Assembly (NCBI GenBank): GCA_948567375.1
Contig: OX419756.1
Span: forward strand, 35,106,333-35,170,332
Source of the DNA: Lunularia cruciata
Taxonomy: Eukaryota > Streptophyta > Marchantiopsida > Lunulariales > Lunulariaceae
Reading direction: 5' to 3'
DNA: 64,000 nucleotides
Made by a program: the position numbers and the translations under genes. The stretch's first letter is position 1, and each line of letters opens with the position of its first letter. Shown here piece after piece: positions 1-10,100 of this stretch. The notes beneath the pieces are model-generated. The model saw only the letters and a list, made by a program, of their open reading frames with translations, did no database searches and was not told where the DNA came from.

Positions 1-901
1 TGAAGTATAGATCCTTGCCAAGAGATAATCTTGGTCACAATACACCAATATATGATTTATAAACTGTTGATAGAACACCATTTTGGTACCAAGTTCATGC
101 CATAGGCAACATAACAACTTCTTCATAATCACCTCTTGTAATGCAATAGGCTCCAAATTCTTGTGTCACTGTAAAATATTCCACCTTGTAGCCCATGCAA
201 TCAAATCAACATACCGACCAATTGATAGAGTTGTAAAAAAAGCTAGGTAAGAAAGTCTCTCATGCTCCAAGGACCTCATCTTAGTGGTATATGTGAGAGC
301 TAAAAACAAAAATTTAGCCTCAAGAGGCAAAAACTTGTTCCAAAAACATATGGAGTTTGAGTCCAAACACCCAATTCATCACACAAAAACACTTTTTGAG
401 CTTTCTTGACCTTTCTCCACCAAGTCTTTTTACTACTTGGACCCCAAATTTGAGTACCATAAAGAACCACAAGCTATACAAGAGATATAAAAAACACCTT
501 CTTCAACTCCCATGTGGTAAGGTGAACAAGTTTGGAGCGGTTCATGAGTAAATACAAAGCTCACATACAAGTAGACCAACTATACATATTCATACAAGTA
601 GATCAACTATATAATCATGAGAAAAATCCATCTCTAACAACTTGTAAGAAGAAACCTACAATAAAAGCATCAAGGAAGAAAGACATGACACCTTTAGAAC
701 CCACCACAATTACCTTGACTTGTCAAGGTTCACTTCCATCTTTATTTGATTAGAAAACAAAAGAAGAGAATCCAATTGCTTCTAGAAACTCTTTGGATTG
801 GTAAAGAAGAGCACTATATTATCAACATAAAGGAGTGCGTATATCAACAAAGAGCCAACATGCACACCTACAACTCCAACTTCCATGGTACTTGCTCTAA
901 G
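1..901 (-). mobile_element. LINE fragment (family A), ORF2 C-terminal part, minus strand
   Basis: Read on the minus strand this holds the region downstream of the reverse transcriptase in the LINE family that fills much of the window. The minus frame at 166-366 contains LTYTTKMRSLEHERL and IAWATRWNIL, which recur in copies near 23900, 33500 and 46750. Frames are interrupted throughout. The copy continues past the left edge of the window and resumes at 1494 after a solo LTR inserted at 902. Confidence 0.8.
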
Positions 902-1493
902 TGTAGTACCAATAGCTAAACATATTATTTAGATGTGAAAAGTGGCTTGCTAACATTTGGAAGAATATTATTTATGAAGGACTAAGAAGGTCAGATAGAA
1001 GTATCACCAAAAGAGTACTTTTACTAATAGGGCAAGAGTCAAAAATAGCCTAAAAACTTTTGAGTCAATTTTGGAGGTCTAAATGGATGAATTAGGCCTC
1101 AAAAACTTACTTAGGTTTTCTCTATAGATCAAAAGGTTGGCATTATTTCCCTCTATTTGTCTCATCAAGAGCTTTCTAATGCTACCTCACCCATGCGATT
1201 CTAAGATTCCTACAAGAAGATTCTCTAAAGATTCTCTCTAATCAAAGCTTGTTTGACCAACCAGATAGTGCCAGAACCAACATGTCATTCATGCATGCAT
1301 CCAAGAGTAGAGCTTGCTGACATGTAACCAATCCATTTATTTGATCCAAGGGTGGAGCTTCCTTTGAGAGAATCCTCTTTGCTATATAATAAAGACAAGG
1401 TGCTCCTTTGAGGCATCAGAGTTTTGAGTGTGAAGCTTTGTGTTTCTTCTTTTGGGTTTCTATTTGGGGTTCTCTTGTCCTCTGAATATTACA
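902..1493 (+). mobile_element. Solo LTR of the Ty3/Gypsy family found at 35-41 kb
   Basis: This 0.6-kb block starts TGTAGTACC and ends ATATTACA. It is the reverse complement of the LTRs at 35006-35570 and 40665-41263, so it lies in plus orientation. A TATA-like CTATATAATAAAG sits near 1383. No internal Gypsy sequence is next to it and LINE sequence continues on both sides, so it is a solo LTR left by recombination. The flanking five bases (CTAAG and CTTGA) do not make a clean target duplication, which fits an old insertion. Confidence 0.75.
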
Positions 1494-2545
1494 CTTGATC
1501 ATCAACAAAGATTCCAAACAAAGTTGGAGATAGATAACAACCTTGAATCATTCCTATTGTGCTTAGGATATCTTCAGAGCTCAATGATGAGAGTATCACA
1601 ACCACCTTCTCATGGAATCTAGATATAGCACCAATTAGATCTGGTGAAACACCAACTACAATGAGTCTCTCACTTAGAGATTTCCTAAGTACCTTATGAA
1701 AATAAGGTACTTAGGAAATCTCTAAGTGAGAGACTCATTGTAGTTGGTGTTTCACCAGATCTAATTGGTGCTTCCTAAAATAAAATAATGCAACATAGAG
1801 AGCTCTTTCAACACCCTTGTATTTCCACCACAAAACATAAAGTACAAAGATGGTCCAAAGTACTAAAGCATGATCTAAAACCAGCTTGGCATTTAGCCCA
1901 GATTTTGTATTTTTCAGCCCAAGTACTCAACCTAGACTCCAAAATTTGACCATACAACTTGGCAAAGATACTACCATCTAAAATGGTACGGAATTGGTGA
2001 CAACATCTAGCTGGCCAGACTTATGAATAGGAACTATTTTCTTAAAACACCATGTATTAGGAAAGCCACACTTGATTGCTTCATTCAAGAACAAAGTGAG
2101 TATTGGCAAAATATGATTGCTGCTCCAATGGAGAAGTTCAACACAAAAGTCCATCAAGGCCTTTAGCCTTACTATCGGCTAACTTCTTGAGTTGGTACTT
2201 GACATCAACTTTAGAGATGGTGAAAGGAGATCCAAGGTAAGGTTTCATGCTTGGAGCATCAAGGAAGAAGTATAGATCCTTGACATAGTTACAAAGCTTG
2301 TTCAGTCAAGCAATAAGAAGGGAGATCTAACAACAACCTTATTCCAAAAACCCTTCAGATTGCTCCTCAATTCAATGCTCAACTTAGTTCCCTTAAGTAT
2401 CATAAATGCTCTGTTCTTGCACCTCACCAAATTTCTACAAGAGATAAAGCATTTTTTTGTGCAACCTGATCAAGAGATTTATCCATATTTTTGATCCTTG
2501 CAACTTTACAATCTACATCATACCACCTATTGCACGCGAGACCAA
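1494..2545 (-). mobile_element. LINE fragment (family A), reverse-transcriptase region, minus strand
   Basis: This continues the minus-strand LINE interrupted at 902. On the minus strand it passes back through the RT domain and the region between endonuclease and RT, including the sequence that elsewhere encodes the LTISKADVKYQLK-type linker. An inverted duplication (1627-1772) lies inside it. At about 2545 it switches abruptly to plus-strand LINE sequence. Confidence 0.75.
1627..1772. repeat. Perfect inverted repeat, 71-bp arms, 4-bp spacer
   Basis: The left arm 1627-1697 is the exact reverse complement of the right arm 1702-1772, separated by GAAA. The arms correspond to the LINE RT segment that encodes LRKSLSERL and the following residues. 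I compared the two arms base by base and found no mismatch, whereas other copies of this segment in the window differ from each other. Confidence 0.95.
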
Positions 2546-2975
2546 GTCTCCCATGTATTTTGAACCATCTATTAGTACTCCATATTTTGTGGTGGAAATC
2601 CAAGGGTGTTAGAAGAGCTTTCTATGTTGCATTTATTGATTTCAAGAAGGCCTTTGATAAGGTGCTTAGGAAATCTCTAAGTGAGAGACTCAATGAAGTT
2701 GGTGTTTAACGGGATCTGATTGGTGCTATGTTTAGACTCTATGAGAAGGTGGTTGTGAGACTCTCATCTTTGAGCTTTCAAGATGTCCTTAAGCACAATA
2801 GGAGTGATTCAAGGCTTCTTTGTATCTCCATCTATATTTTCAATTAATTCCCTTGCCAATTCCCTTGCCTGAGCTCACATTTCATGTGATTTGTATTGTG
2901 TTTCAACATTTTGACTCTTTGTGTCTTTTGTGCTTCATATTTCATATTTCATTTATTGTAATTTTCAATTTCTAA
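2546..2975 (+). mobile_element. LINE fragment (family A), RT piece joined to 3' end, plus strand
   Basis: The plus frame at 2600-2709 gives YVAFIDFKKAFDKVLRKSL, a reverse-transcriptase segment with the conserved FIDFKKAFD. From about 2850 the sequence jumps to the 3' end of the family (GAGCTCACATTTCATGTG and TTTGACTCTTTG) and finishes in the ATTTCATATTTCATTTATTG tail near 2970. The middle of ORF2 is missing. Confidence 0.75.
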
Positions 2976-3465
2976 GAACTAAAAGAGCGTAAACCCAGCT
3001 CTCATTACTCTCTCTTGTATATCAAATGGTTTGCTTGTAGAAGTTAGATTTTAGAGAGAGTGCCCAAGAGAATCAAATTGTATAGATGAGAGACTCAAAG
3101 AAGAGTAGGGTTTGCAATTTAAACTTTTCACAAAAGCGGTGCGGTTGCAAAGTTGCTTTCATCCTTGAACTACAATGTATTAGTCTACTATCTCTATTCA
3201 TTTTTATGACTAGATATTAATATTCATTAGAGATCTACCTGATCTTTTCACCCTTAAACATTAAGATTATCTGCTGATTTAAAAAAATGGAGCAACCCGT
3301 AAAATAAAAGAGGGCCCATGAAATATTTTACAAAAAATGGAAAAGATGTAATTTTATGTACATTTCATTTTAAAAGTTGATTTTTGTACGGGTTGTATTG
3401 GAAATTGTTACTGGTTCCCACTTGCTCCCTAAATATTCCGTAAAAAAACATTTTTGAAACCCTTT
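2976..3465. other. Unassigned spacer
   Basis: AT-rich sequence between a LINE tail and the inverted-repeat element. I see no open frame of note, no RNA gene and no match to the repeats elsewhere in the window. Confidence 0.5.
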
Positions 3466-3677
3466 TTCTAACGTAAAACTGTAAGAGGTAGCTCCCACAC
3501 TCTCTCGTTTAACCCTCTATCTCGTTTTATTCATCCAAGGCCTACCAAGAAAAGGTTGATTCTTGATGGTAGAGGCGGAATACCGTACTCTACCGGCACC
3601 ATTTCTTGCCCCTGAATTCCAAGGTTTGGATCCTGGTTGGTTCCAACATGTGGTATACTTTTGGTAAGGTAAAGTAG
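3466..3677 (+). repeat. Left inverted repeat of the 3.5-5.5 kb element
   Basis: It aligns with the reverse complement of 5331-5552 along its whole length with a few small gaps, roughly 80% identical by eye. Shared blocks include CATCCAAGGCCTACCAAGAA, GGCACCATTTCTTGCCCC, TGGTTGGTTCCAACA and TTTTGGTAAGGTAAAGT. Confidence 0.9.
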
Positions 3678-4200
3678 GTTGTAGTTAATGTCTCTGCCTC
3701 CTCACTAATGAAAATGCAAACACTTCTGAATCAATGTACATAAGTGTTCACATGTGTGTACACTTCATTCTTTGAAGCTTGACACTATTTTACCTCGTGT
3801 TCTATCCTTGTGCGTCTTGATGGGTCTCGCCACCCCATCTTGTTCTTTTAAACATGTCACCATTTTGGTTGTTCATAGACATTTTACAATATAGATATTA
3901 TTATTTGAATCATCCATTGCAAAAATAAAGATAGTCTGTATACGATATCCACATTTAATAAGAATTGATTTATAGTAATTATTACATTTAATTATTTCAC
4001 TAATATTTAGATATATGTGATATCAATTATCCTTGTGTGTCCTTAATGAAACAATGAAATATAAAATTGGAACATCCAAATAGCCACAAGGTTGAAAATA
4101 CAATAGATATCACATGGAAGAAGCAAGATAAGTAGAAATAACAATTGATGATGCAGGATAAGTAGATCATTAGTGACGTGGTTGAGCCATTAACTACAAC

Positions 4201-4245
4201 CTACTTTACCTTACCTTACCTTACCTTACCTTTACTTTACCTTTC
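4201..4245 (+). repeat. CTTAC/CTTTAC simple repeat
   Basis: A short run of TTACC-type pentamers lies directly before the retained coding frame. It repeats the CTTTACCTTACC motif at the inner end of the flanking inverted repeats, so it may have expanded from that motif. Confidence 0.8.
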
Positions 4246-4253
4246 TCTCCAGG

Positions 4254-5248
4254 TGTTATTGCGGCAGATGAGAGATAGTCTATCTCCACGAGCACGAGAG
4301 GGTTTTCCATCATTTGCTTCACTATCGTCAGATTGGACTAGAGGTCTACAATCTTCCTTGATGGAGCAACAGTGTGAGCATACGCTACATTCTCCCTTAG
4401 TTTACTCGTCCATTCCTCATGCTACTAGAGCACGTCTACGCTCTTGCTCCGGCAAGGGTGCAGGCTCGTGGATCCTAGCTCGACCATGCATTAGGGCTTT
4501 CCGACTCGCACCGGCTACTTTCTCTACAGCGATGAGGTTTTGCCTAGGTTTGGTCCACCCATCTGCATCTTCACTACTCACTTGTGAGTGTGGTTCCACA
4601 CTAGATGCAGCGGCGGTCCACATGACACGGTGTCCTTTTGGAGGACAGAGGATAGCTACACATGATGCCATTAGAGACATAGTGTTTGCTATGGCACGAG
4701 AGAGTGGATACTTAGCTTGGAGGGAGCGTTCGTATTCGTTGCAGACGACACATGTCAGGGCAGACTTATACTTGGTCCGAGATGATCAGGTGACATTAGC
4801 GGATGTCATGGTCACGGACCCTACGCAGGATACAGTTTCGGAGGGAGTGATTACCCATCCCCCTGGATGGGCGGCGAGTGCAGCAGCAGGTCGCAAGGTC
4901 TCCAAGTATAGGGGCATGCAACGAGGTCACCTCTTTGTTCCTCTAGCCTTGGAGTTATATGGAGCGATGGACAAGGCATTTGACACATTTGTTAGGGAGT
5001 GCGCGAGAGCTTATCATGTTAGGCGTCAGGGGGTATCACTCTCACTCTCATACTTTGTAGCTTACTTTAGACGGTTTGTGTCCATTGCTCTACAAAGGGC
5101 AGTGGCTGGTGCAATCCATAGGAGAGCAATCACATTAGGTGATGTTTTTTCGGATGCTCTTGTTGTGTGTAGACCGTACGACTTGCATAGCTCGGATATC
5201 TTAGGTGCGGTAGGGCAGATTTCTCATACAGACTCTATTGGGGCTTAG
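4254..5248 (+). CDS. C-terminal part of a non-LTR retrotransposon protein with CCHC motif and restriction-like endonuclease
   Basis: An open frame of about 331 codons. It follows TTTCTCTCCAG, which could be an intron acceptor; the first internal ATG is at the MRDSLSPRAREG segment. After SCSGKGAGSWILARP comes CECG...HMTRCPFGG, a C-x-C-x(9)-H-x(3)-C zinc-binding pattern. It is followed by HDAIRDIVF, RADLYLVRDDQVTLADVMV and RKVSKYRG. This order matches the CCHC plus PD-(D/E)XK-like endonuclease of R2-type elements (family knowledge); the aspartates in RADLYL and LADV and the lysine in KVSKY are candidate catalytic residues. No reverse transcriptase lies upstream (only about 570 bp to the left repeat), so the protein is truncated at its N-terminus. 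Its GC content is higher than that of the neighbouring LINEs. Confidence 0.7.
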
Positions 5249-5330
5249 CCCCATGTTATTTTTTGTCTCTCCCTTGTACGGCTTGTCTTCCCATCCTTCA
5301 TTTTTCCTACGCAGTCGCCTTTTTTCCCAC

Positions 5331-5552
5331 TTTACCTTACCAAAATTATACCTCAAAGTATACCTCGTGTTGGAACCAACCAGAATTCAGTCCTTGGATT
5401 TCTGGGGCAAGAAATGGTGCCGGTGGAGTACTGTATTACGCCTCTACCAGCAAGAATCAGCCATTTCTTGGTAGGCCTTGGATGAATATCGGGAAATCGG
5501 GGGTTGCACGAGAGAGGGTGGGAGCTACCTATATTACAGTTTTACGTTAGAA
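5331..5552 (-). repeat. Right inverted repeat of the 3.5-5.5 kb element
   Basis: Reverse-complement partner of 3466-3677, ending AGTTTTACGTTAGAA. It carries a small insertion (extra GTATAC-like bases near 5355) relative to the left arm. Its inner edge is about 80 bp past the stop codon of the endonuclease frame. Confidence 0.9.
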
Positions 5553-6270
5553 TGTGTTCGTGATGAGGTAGAGCAGGAACTGTCTTTGAATCGAAATCAC
5601 CCCGCTTTAGAAGGTGTAGCAGACGTGGAAGAGTGGATCAAGAATCTGACTTTAACTCCGAAGCTTGTCTCGTGTCAAGTCCACTATGGCGTGGACCACT
5701 TATCGAGGCAGATGATGCTGACCGTGGTTTCTCAAGCACCTGTAGTCAAGTAACAGGATCAGCAAGGGACGATGTACTTGTATGTACAGGTGGTAGCCAA
5801 CACCGAGCAACAGCGTGTTTAACAGTGGCATATTTCTTGCACATTGAGAGTATGAAGTAGTTTACGAGTTTCATATCCTAAAGTCTGTGCAGATCATGTG
5901 GTTGGACGTTTTTCTTGGAGTGTTCTTTCAGTTGTTTCCATGGACAAACTGTCCGAGCAATGGATTCATGTCAATGCAGGTGTGAGTAAGTAGCAACACA
6001 CCGAGTAAAGACGATGCTTAGTAAGCGAGGGGGTATTTTACTGTACGTTAGCTTGTTTTTACGCTAAGTAGAAGGGATGCTACACCGGCAATATGGATGC
6101 CTTGCTTTTCAAACCCCGCGCCAGCGAAGAAACAAGTGATTTGTATCAAGAGATTCTATCTTTGAAGAAGAGTAGAAGCGAAACATATAGTGATCAATAT
6201 TCAGAGCATTTGTGTCTCGTTCCGACACAAATTGTCGATGAACTCGGTGAGAAGGACTTGTCTTTGTAGG
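5553..6270 (+). other. Coding-like but interrupted sequence, identity unknown
   Basis: One plus-strand frame (position divisible by 3) keeps protein-like composition across this block despite stops at intervals. Stretches include NHPALEGVADVEEWIKNLTL, SCQVHYGVDHLSRQMMLTVV, GTMYLYVQVVANTEQQRV and MDKLSEQWIHVNAG. The last ends just before GTGAGTAAGT, a perfect splice donor. This could be short exons of an unknown upstream gene, a leader of RTTN, or a decayed gene cut by the element at 3466-5552. I do not recognise the protein. Confidence 0.3.
6093..6269 (+). CDS. Small open frame of 58 codons, hypothetical
   Basis: ATG at 6093 opens MDALLFKPRASEETSDLYQE and ends in TAG after GEKDLSL. The composition is protein-like (acidic and polar, no repeats) and the frame is the same as that of the coding-like block upstream. 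It may be an exon or a chance frame; no family recognised. Confidence 0.25.
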   Translation: MDALLFKPRASEETSDLYQEILSLKKSRSETYSDQYSEHLCLVPTQIVDELGEKDLSL

Positions 6271-6912
6271 ACGCCGATTTGTGCTTTGGCCTTTCGTCCC
6301 TTTAGCACTAGACTGACTTTCAACTCAGCAAATGTATCAGGCAACCTCTTCAACTGATATCCGTGTCCGGAATGTACGACATAGGTCTATCATACTTTCA
6401 TCACCTGGTGCCAGAACTCTCTTCGGTCTAAAACACCTAACTGTTGGAAATGCGAATCTGAAAATTGTGCGCCGTGGTGTACTTCTTCAACTGAGGATTT
6501 GTAGTACGCTTTGTGTGGTCGTGACATCCTAGTTCGTCATCTTTATCCTTTCAATTCAACTTTGTGTGTATGCTCCTTAGATTTGGAGCAGTACTCTCGT
6601 CTAGGGTGAATCAAGGATGAACAAATCACAATCCTCAATTTCTATCAGTCTGTTATTCTATGCTGATTTTGTCGATACTTATAGACACATCAATCTAAGA
6701 GCACCGGGGGAAGGTAGTCGACTTCTGTCTCAATTGTGACCTTACAGTCCCATGCTGCAGGCATATCGCAGGACTTGACCGCGACTACCATGAGCCTACC
6801 TAGAGCCATTTCATAGAAGATGTAAAGAACACTGCGCTGACTCTGAAATACGGAGAACTGGACTCTCCATTCAACGGAGACATTTTACTTTCAATCTTAC
6901 CGGAACTCTTTG
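6271..6912. other. Probable 5' flank of the RTTN gene
   Basis: No sustained open frame. It should contain the promoter and leader of the gene that follows, and possibly a short first coding exon. I cannot point to a TATA box or transcription start. Confidence 0.35.
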
Positions 6913-7128
6913 ATGTGCCATACAGTTCATCAGGACTCTAATGTCCGCGTCAGCGCTCTGAGGAAGCTTCAAAGTCTTTTGGCTAGCGGTTCTCACTCGG
7001 CATGGGATTCACATACAACGCCAATACTACGCAACCTTTTGGAGTGGTTCAACTTACCGGCGACGGCAGCAGACGAAGTGTTGGCTTTGAGCCTTCTCAC
7101 GCGGCTTGCACAGGCATGTCCTAAGTAT
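6913..7128 (+). CDS. RTTN: RTTN exon 1 (or first recognised exon)
   Basis: Encodes [18 protein letters not shown] and [17 protein letters not shown], matching human HQLAEIRERAL and LLEWFNFP at the extreme N-terminus. It probably ends after ...ACPKY at the donor GTACTA; this is phase 0, which fits the next exon. An acceptor-like CATACAG at 6924 allows the exon to start there instead, if an earlier exon supplies the initiator Met. Confidence 0.7.
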
Positions 7129-10100
7129 GTACTAGGAGACCATTTCTCAGTTTGCAGTAGGGACAATCAAGATTCACCATCTTTTTGATAAACTTCACAA
7201 GTGTTGTGCACCAGTGCGACCTAACTGGAGAGATGTGTCAAGGTCGCTGATAATGTAGTCATGACGTGAAACTAAGCACAGGTTGCTTAAGCATGTCACC
7301 ATGTGATTTTAAGAGACACTATTGTGCCTTCTTGCTTCCTGATATGACTGGCGAAACAGGACGTATTCTGCTCTTCCTCTCTAATGCTGTCACGAAAACT
7401 TAAGAGAAGTCCACGATGAAAATATCTTTCTATTCTCGCCTGTTTTGAAACGAACACTGAACATGGGATAGAAGTTATCTTGCCTACTACTCGTGAGCAG
7501 GGCCGAGCATCGAGGCCAAAGCAAGTGTATTATGAAGTTCCTAATTACACGGTACGAAACCTGAGTCTGGTGCTCAAAGGAATCACCATTTCCACCAGAC
7601 TCATGTCATAAACCATGTACAGTATCTACAAGTTCCTAAGTGGGTTTGGATCCCCCGTTCGCTAACGGCTTCTGCTCCCATTACTCGTATATTTACCAGT
7701 TTCTACGAGCTTTATTTTGTGGTGGTAGAGCATCGATTCTCGGTCGTCGTTATGACGAACGCACGCTTTTCAAGTAGCACTTCCTCGTGTTCTGTTCATT
7801 CTATTTACACGTTAGAGTCATCTGAAAACTCCCGGCGGGCGTGAAGTGGTTATAGAGGTTTCTAAAACGGTACCATATGGTACCCGATACCATAACCCAA
7901 TAGATAGGTTCCACGCAAACCTTTAACCTTGTTTGACCATCGAGACTTGTACAGGACGATGTCCTCCGAAAACTGCTCGTTGATCTTGGTGCCGTGGAGT
8001 TTATGAAGCAGTTTGAAAGAGATGTTTCTCAATCCATCCAACCATTCGTCACCTCGTTTCTCCGTACTCTACGTGGACATGGCGAGGAGTCAGTCTCCGA
8101 TAACCCTACACCAAGATATGTACCTGGCGGTGAACCGGGTCTGTGGCCATTATCGAATGTTATACAAGTCGTTCCTGGAAAGGGTGTGGAAGACTCTTCG
8201 CTCATGAGAAGGGAATGCAAGGGAATGGTTCTTGACATGGAGGGAGGCCGAGAAATATGTAAGGAGAAAATATATCTGGAGCAGTTGCATGAACATTGCA
8301 CTCGGAGTGGCGAGACAACCAATTCTTCTCCTGTGGGGACCACCAACTGCTTGAGCTGTCCTTCTCATCGACTCTTGATGTATCAATCTGTCTCCTCAAA
8401 GGAAGGGGTCAGAAATTCAGCAGGGTCCGTAGAGCAGATACCGTGGACAGACTCTTTCTCTGCCTTTCCATACCCAGGTAGGCGGCCTAAGCTCAGAGCT
8501 AGCTTGGTGCTTTTAATAAACAGTCTTTAAGGACGGATATGTAATCTGATGTCTCTTAACATTCAAAAGAACCTCCGAATCAGCTGTATTGGAATCAGAC
8601 AAACTTCCGATCTGTGTTGAATAGACTAACCGCCAAAGACTGGTCGAACAGCTTTTGGAGACTCCTATTCGTCTGGTAGCTACTGATCCGCACTTTCAAG
8701 ATACATACCTGCCTATCTAGTGGAGCTGCACCATCTTTACAAGTTAATTGAATGCTGCACGAAGCTGTTGCAGAATAACAAGTATGGTTGAGCTTTGCTT
8801 TGGACGCGACAGTTGCGTACCGGGCGCTCCAAATTTTTTGATATAATCTTTTTGCGGAGATGAGGCAGCTCTGGAGTGTTTCATTTCACTCTGGTAATGA
8901 CCTCTTACTGACAAATAAAGCTGTAAATCCTTTGGACATCTGTACTCAACCTACAGGCTGACCTGATGCACCAGATGGGCTCGCACCAATTCTGCCATGC
9001 GTTCATGTGGAGGCATTGGACGACGCGTATCTGTCTAACATCGATGGTAAGTTACGATTCACCCAAGATCACCTGTCAATTCCTGATTGACTTTAAGATA
9101 TGGGTATTTATCAAGGACGTTCATTGCTGACTCGTACTATTGTGCGCCACAGTTACATTACGGCACCTTGACAATTTACAAGGCATTGTGAGTACTTTTA
9201 AAGAACTGAGAGAATCCGTTGTCTTTGACTTCCACTCCGAGGCCATTCTACAGAAGTATTCCATATTGCAGGTAGTCTCTTCCACATTTATCTGCCAAAG
9301 TTAGAACATGGCGATGCTTCTAATTTCTCCAATCAAGAAAGTCCATGCCGGTGTTAGTAGCGATATCGACGTTGCGCTTTACCATTTGCAGAGTTCCTTA
9401 AAATCAATCGGCATAGGAGCAAACTGACTTCATGCATAGATATACATGAAGTATAGATATACATGGATGACGGTAAGATACGGTGACTTCAGTGCATAAG
9501 CATCTCGATTCACTGCTTGTTACCTGGACGCCTCTTGTGGGGATCCGCACCTGTCCTTGCTAAATTACACATTGGTTGACTATTAGACTGAACAAATCTA
9601 TGAATTTTGAAGCAATTGTGAAGCTTCATGAGTTTGTGCCATCTTTGAGTACCATGAAGATTTCAGTCTGGAACTTGTGGAATACAACGCTGCAGAACTC
9701 TTTCAAGGTGCTGCAGAAAGTTAAGGACAAAGATGTGGAGCAGATAGTTTTTGATTTCTTGCTGGAATTAGTGCGTCAGATCAAGGTCGATCCAACCCAT
9801 GCCATTTCCACTGTTATCTGACTCAACTTGTTTACTCCTCGAGAAGTAAATGAAGCTTAGTAAAGCTCTTTAGCTGAAGGGAACTGAAAAGGATTGTCCA
9901 CGTTGTTTCTCCCCTTGCACATTAGAGGTGAAAAAGGAACTAATCAGTTTTTCTTGTACTTCACGGTTTCAGGGCTCTCTGAAGTATTCAATCGAAACCG
10001 GATTCCGAGTATATCCAGAATCCGAGGAGCCCTTACAAGCTACAGAAGGAAATGGTAGCTCAACCCAGATGACATCTAATCCATATATTGCTGAGAGCTA

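Larger units (their letters stand above)
3466..5552 (+). mobile_element. Inverted-repeat-bounded element carrying an endonuclease-type retroelement ORF
   Basis: The two ends are long inverted repeats (3466-3677 and 5331-5552) that start with the same TTCTAACGTAAAACTGTA terminus. Between them lies one open frame of about 330 codons resembling the C-terminal part of an early-branching non-LTR retrotransposon protein. I see no target duplication (AAACCCTTT against TGTGTTCGT). It may be a true inverted-repeat transposon that captured a retroelement piece. It may instead be two retroelement 3' ends inserted in opposite orientation, because the right repeat begins only about 80 bp after the stop codon and could be the 3' UTR. 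Confidence 0.6.

Noticed and set aside
5478-6270. Stops read as glutamine (alternative genetic code)
   Set aside because: The coding-like block has TAA and TAG where Gln would fit, but RTTN exons of up to 598 codons contain none in frame, so the standard code applies.
7130-7250. Plus-strand stretch [18 protein letters not shown] after RTTN exon 1
   Set aside because: It first looked like the continuation of exon 1 in another frame, but the LVDLGAVEF block that should follow is at 7955 behind a good acceptor. This stretch is therefore probably intronic.
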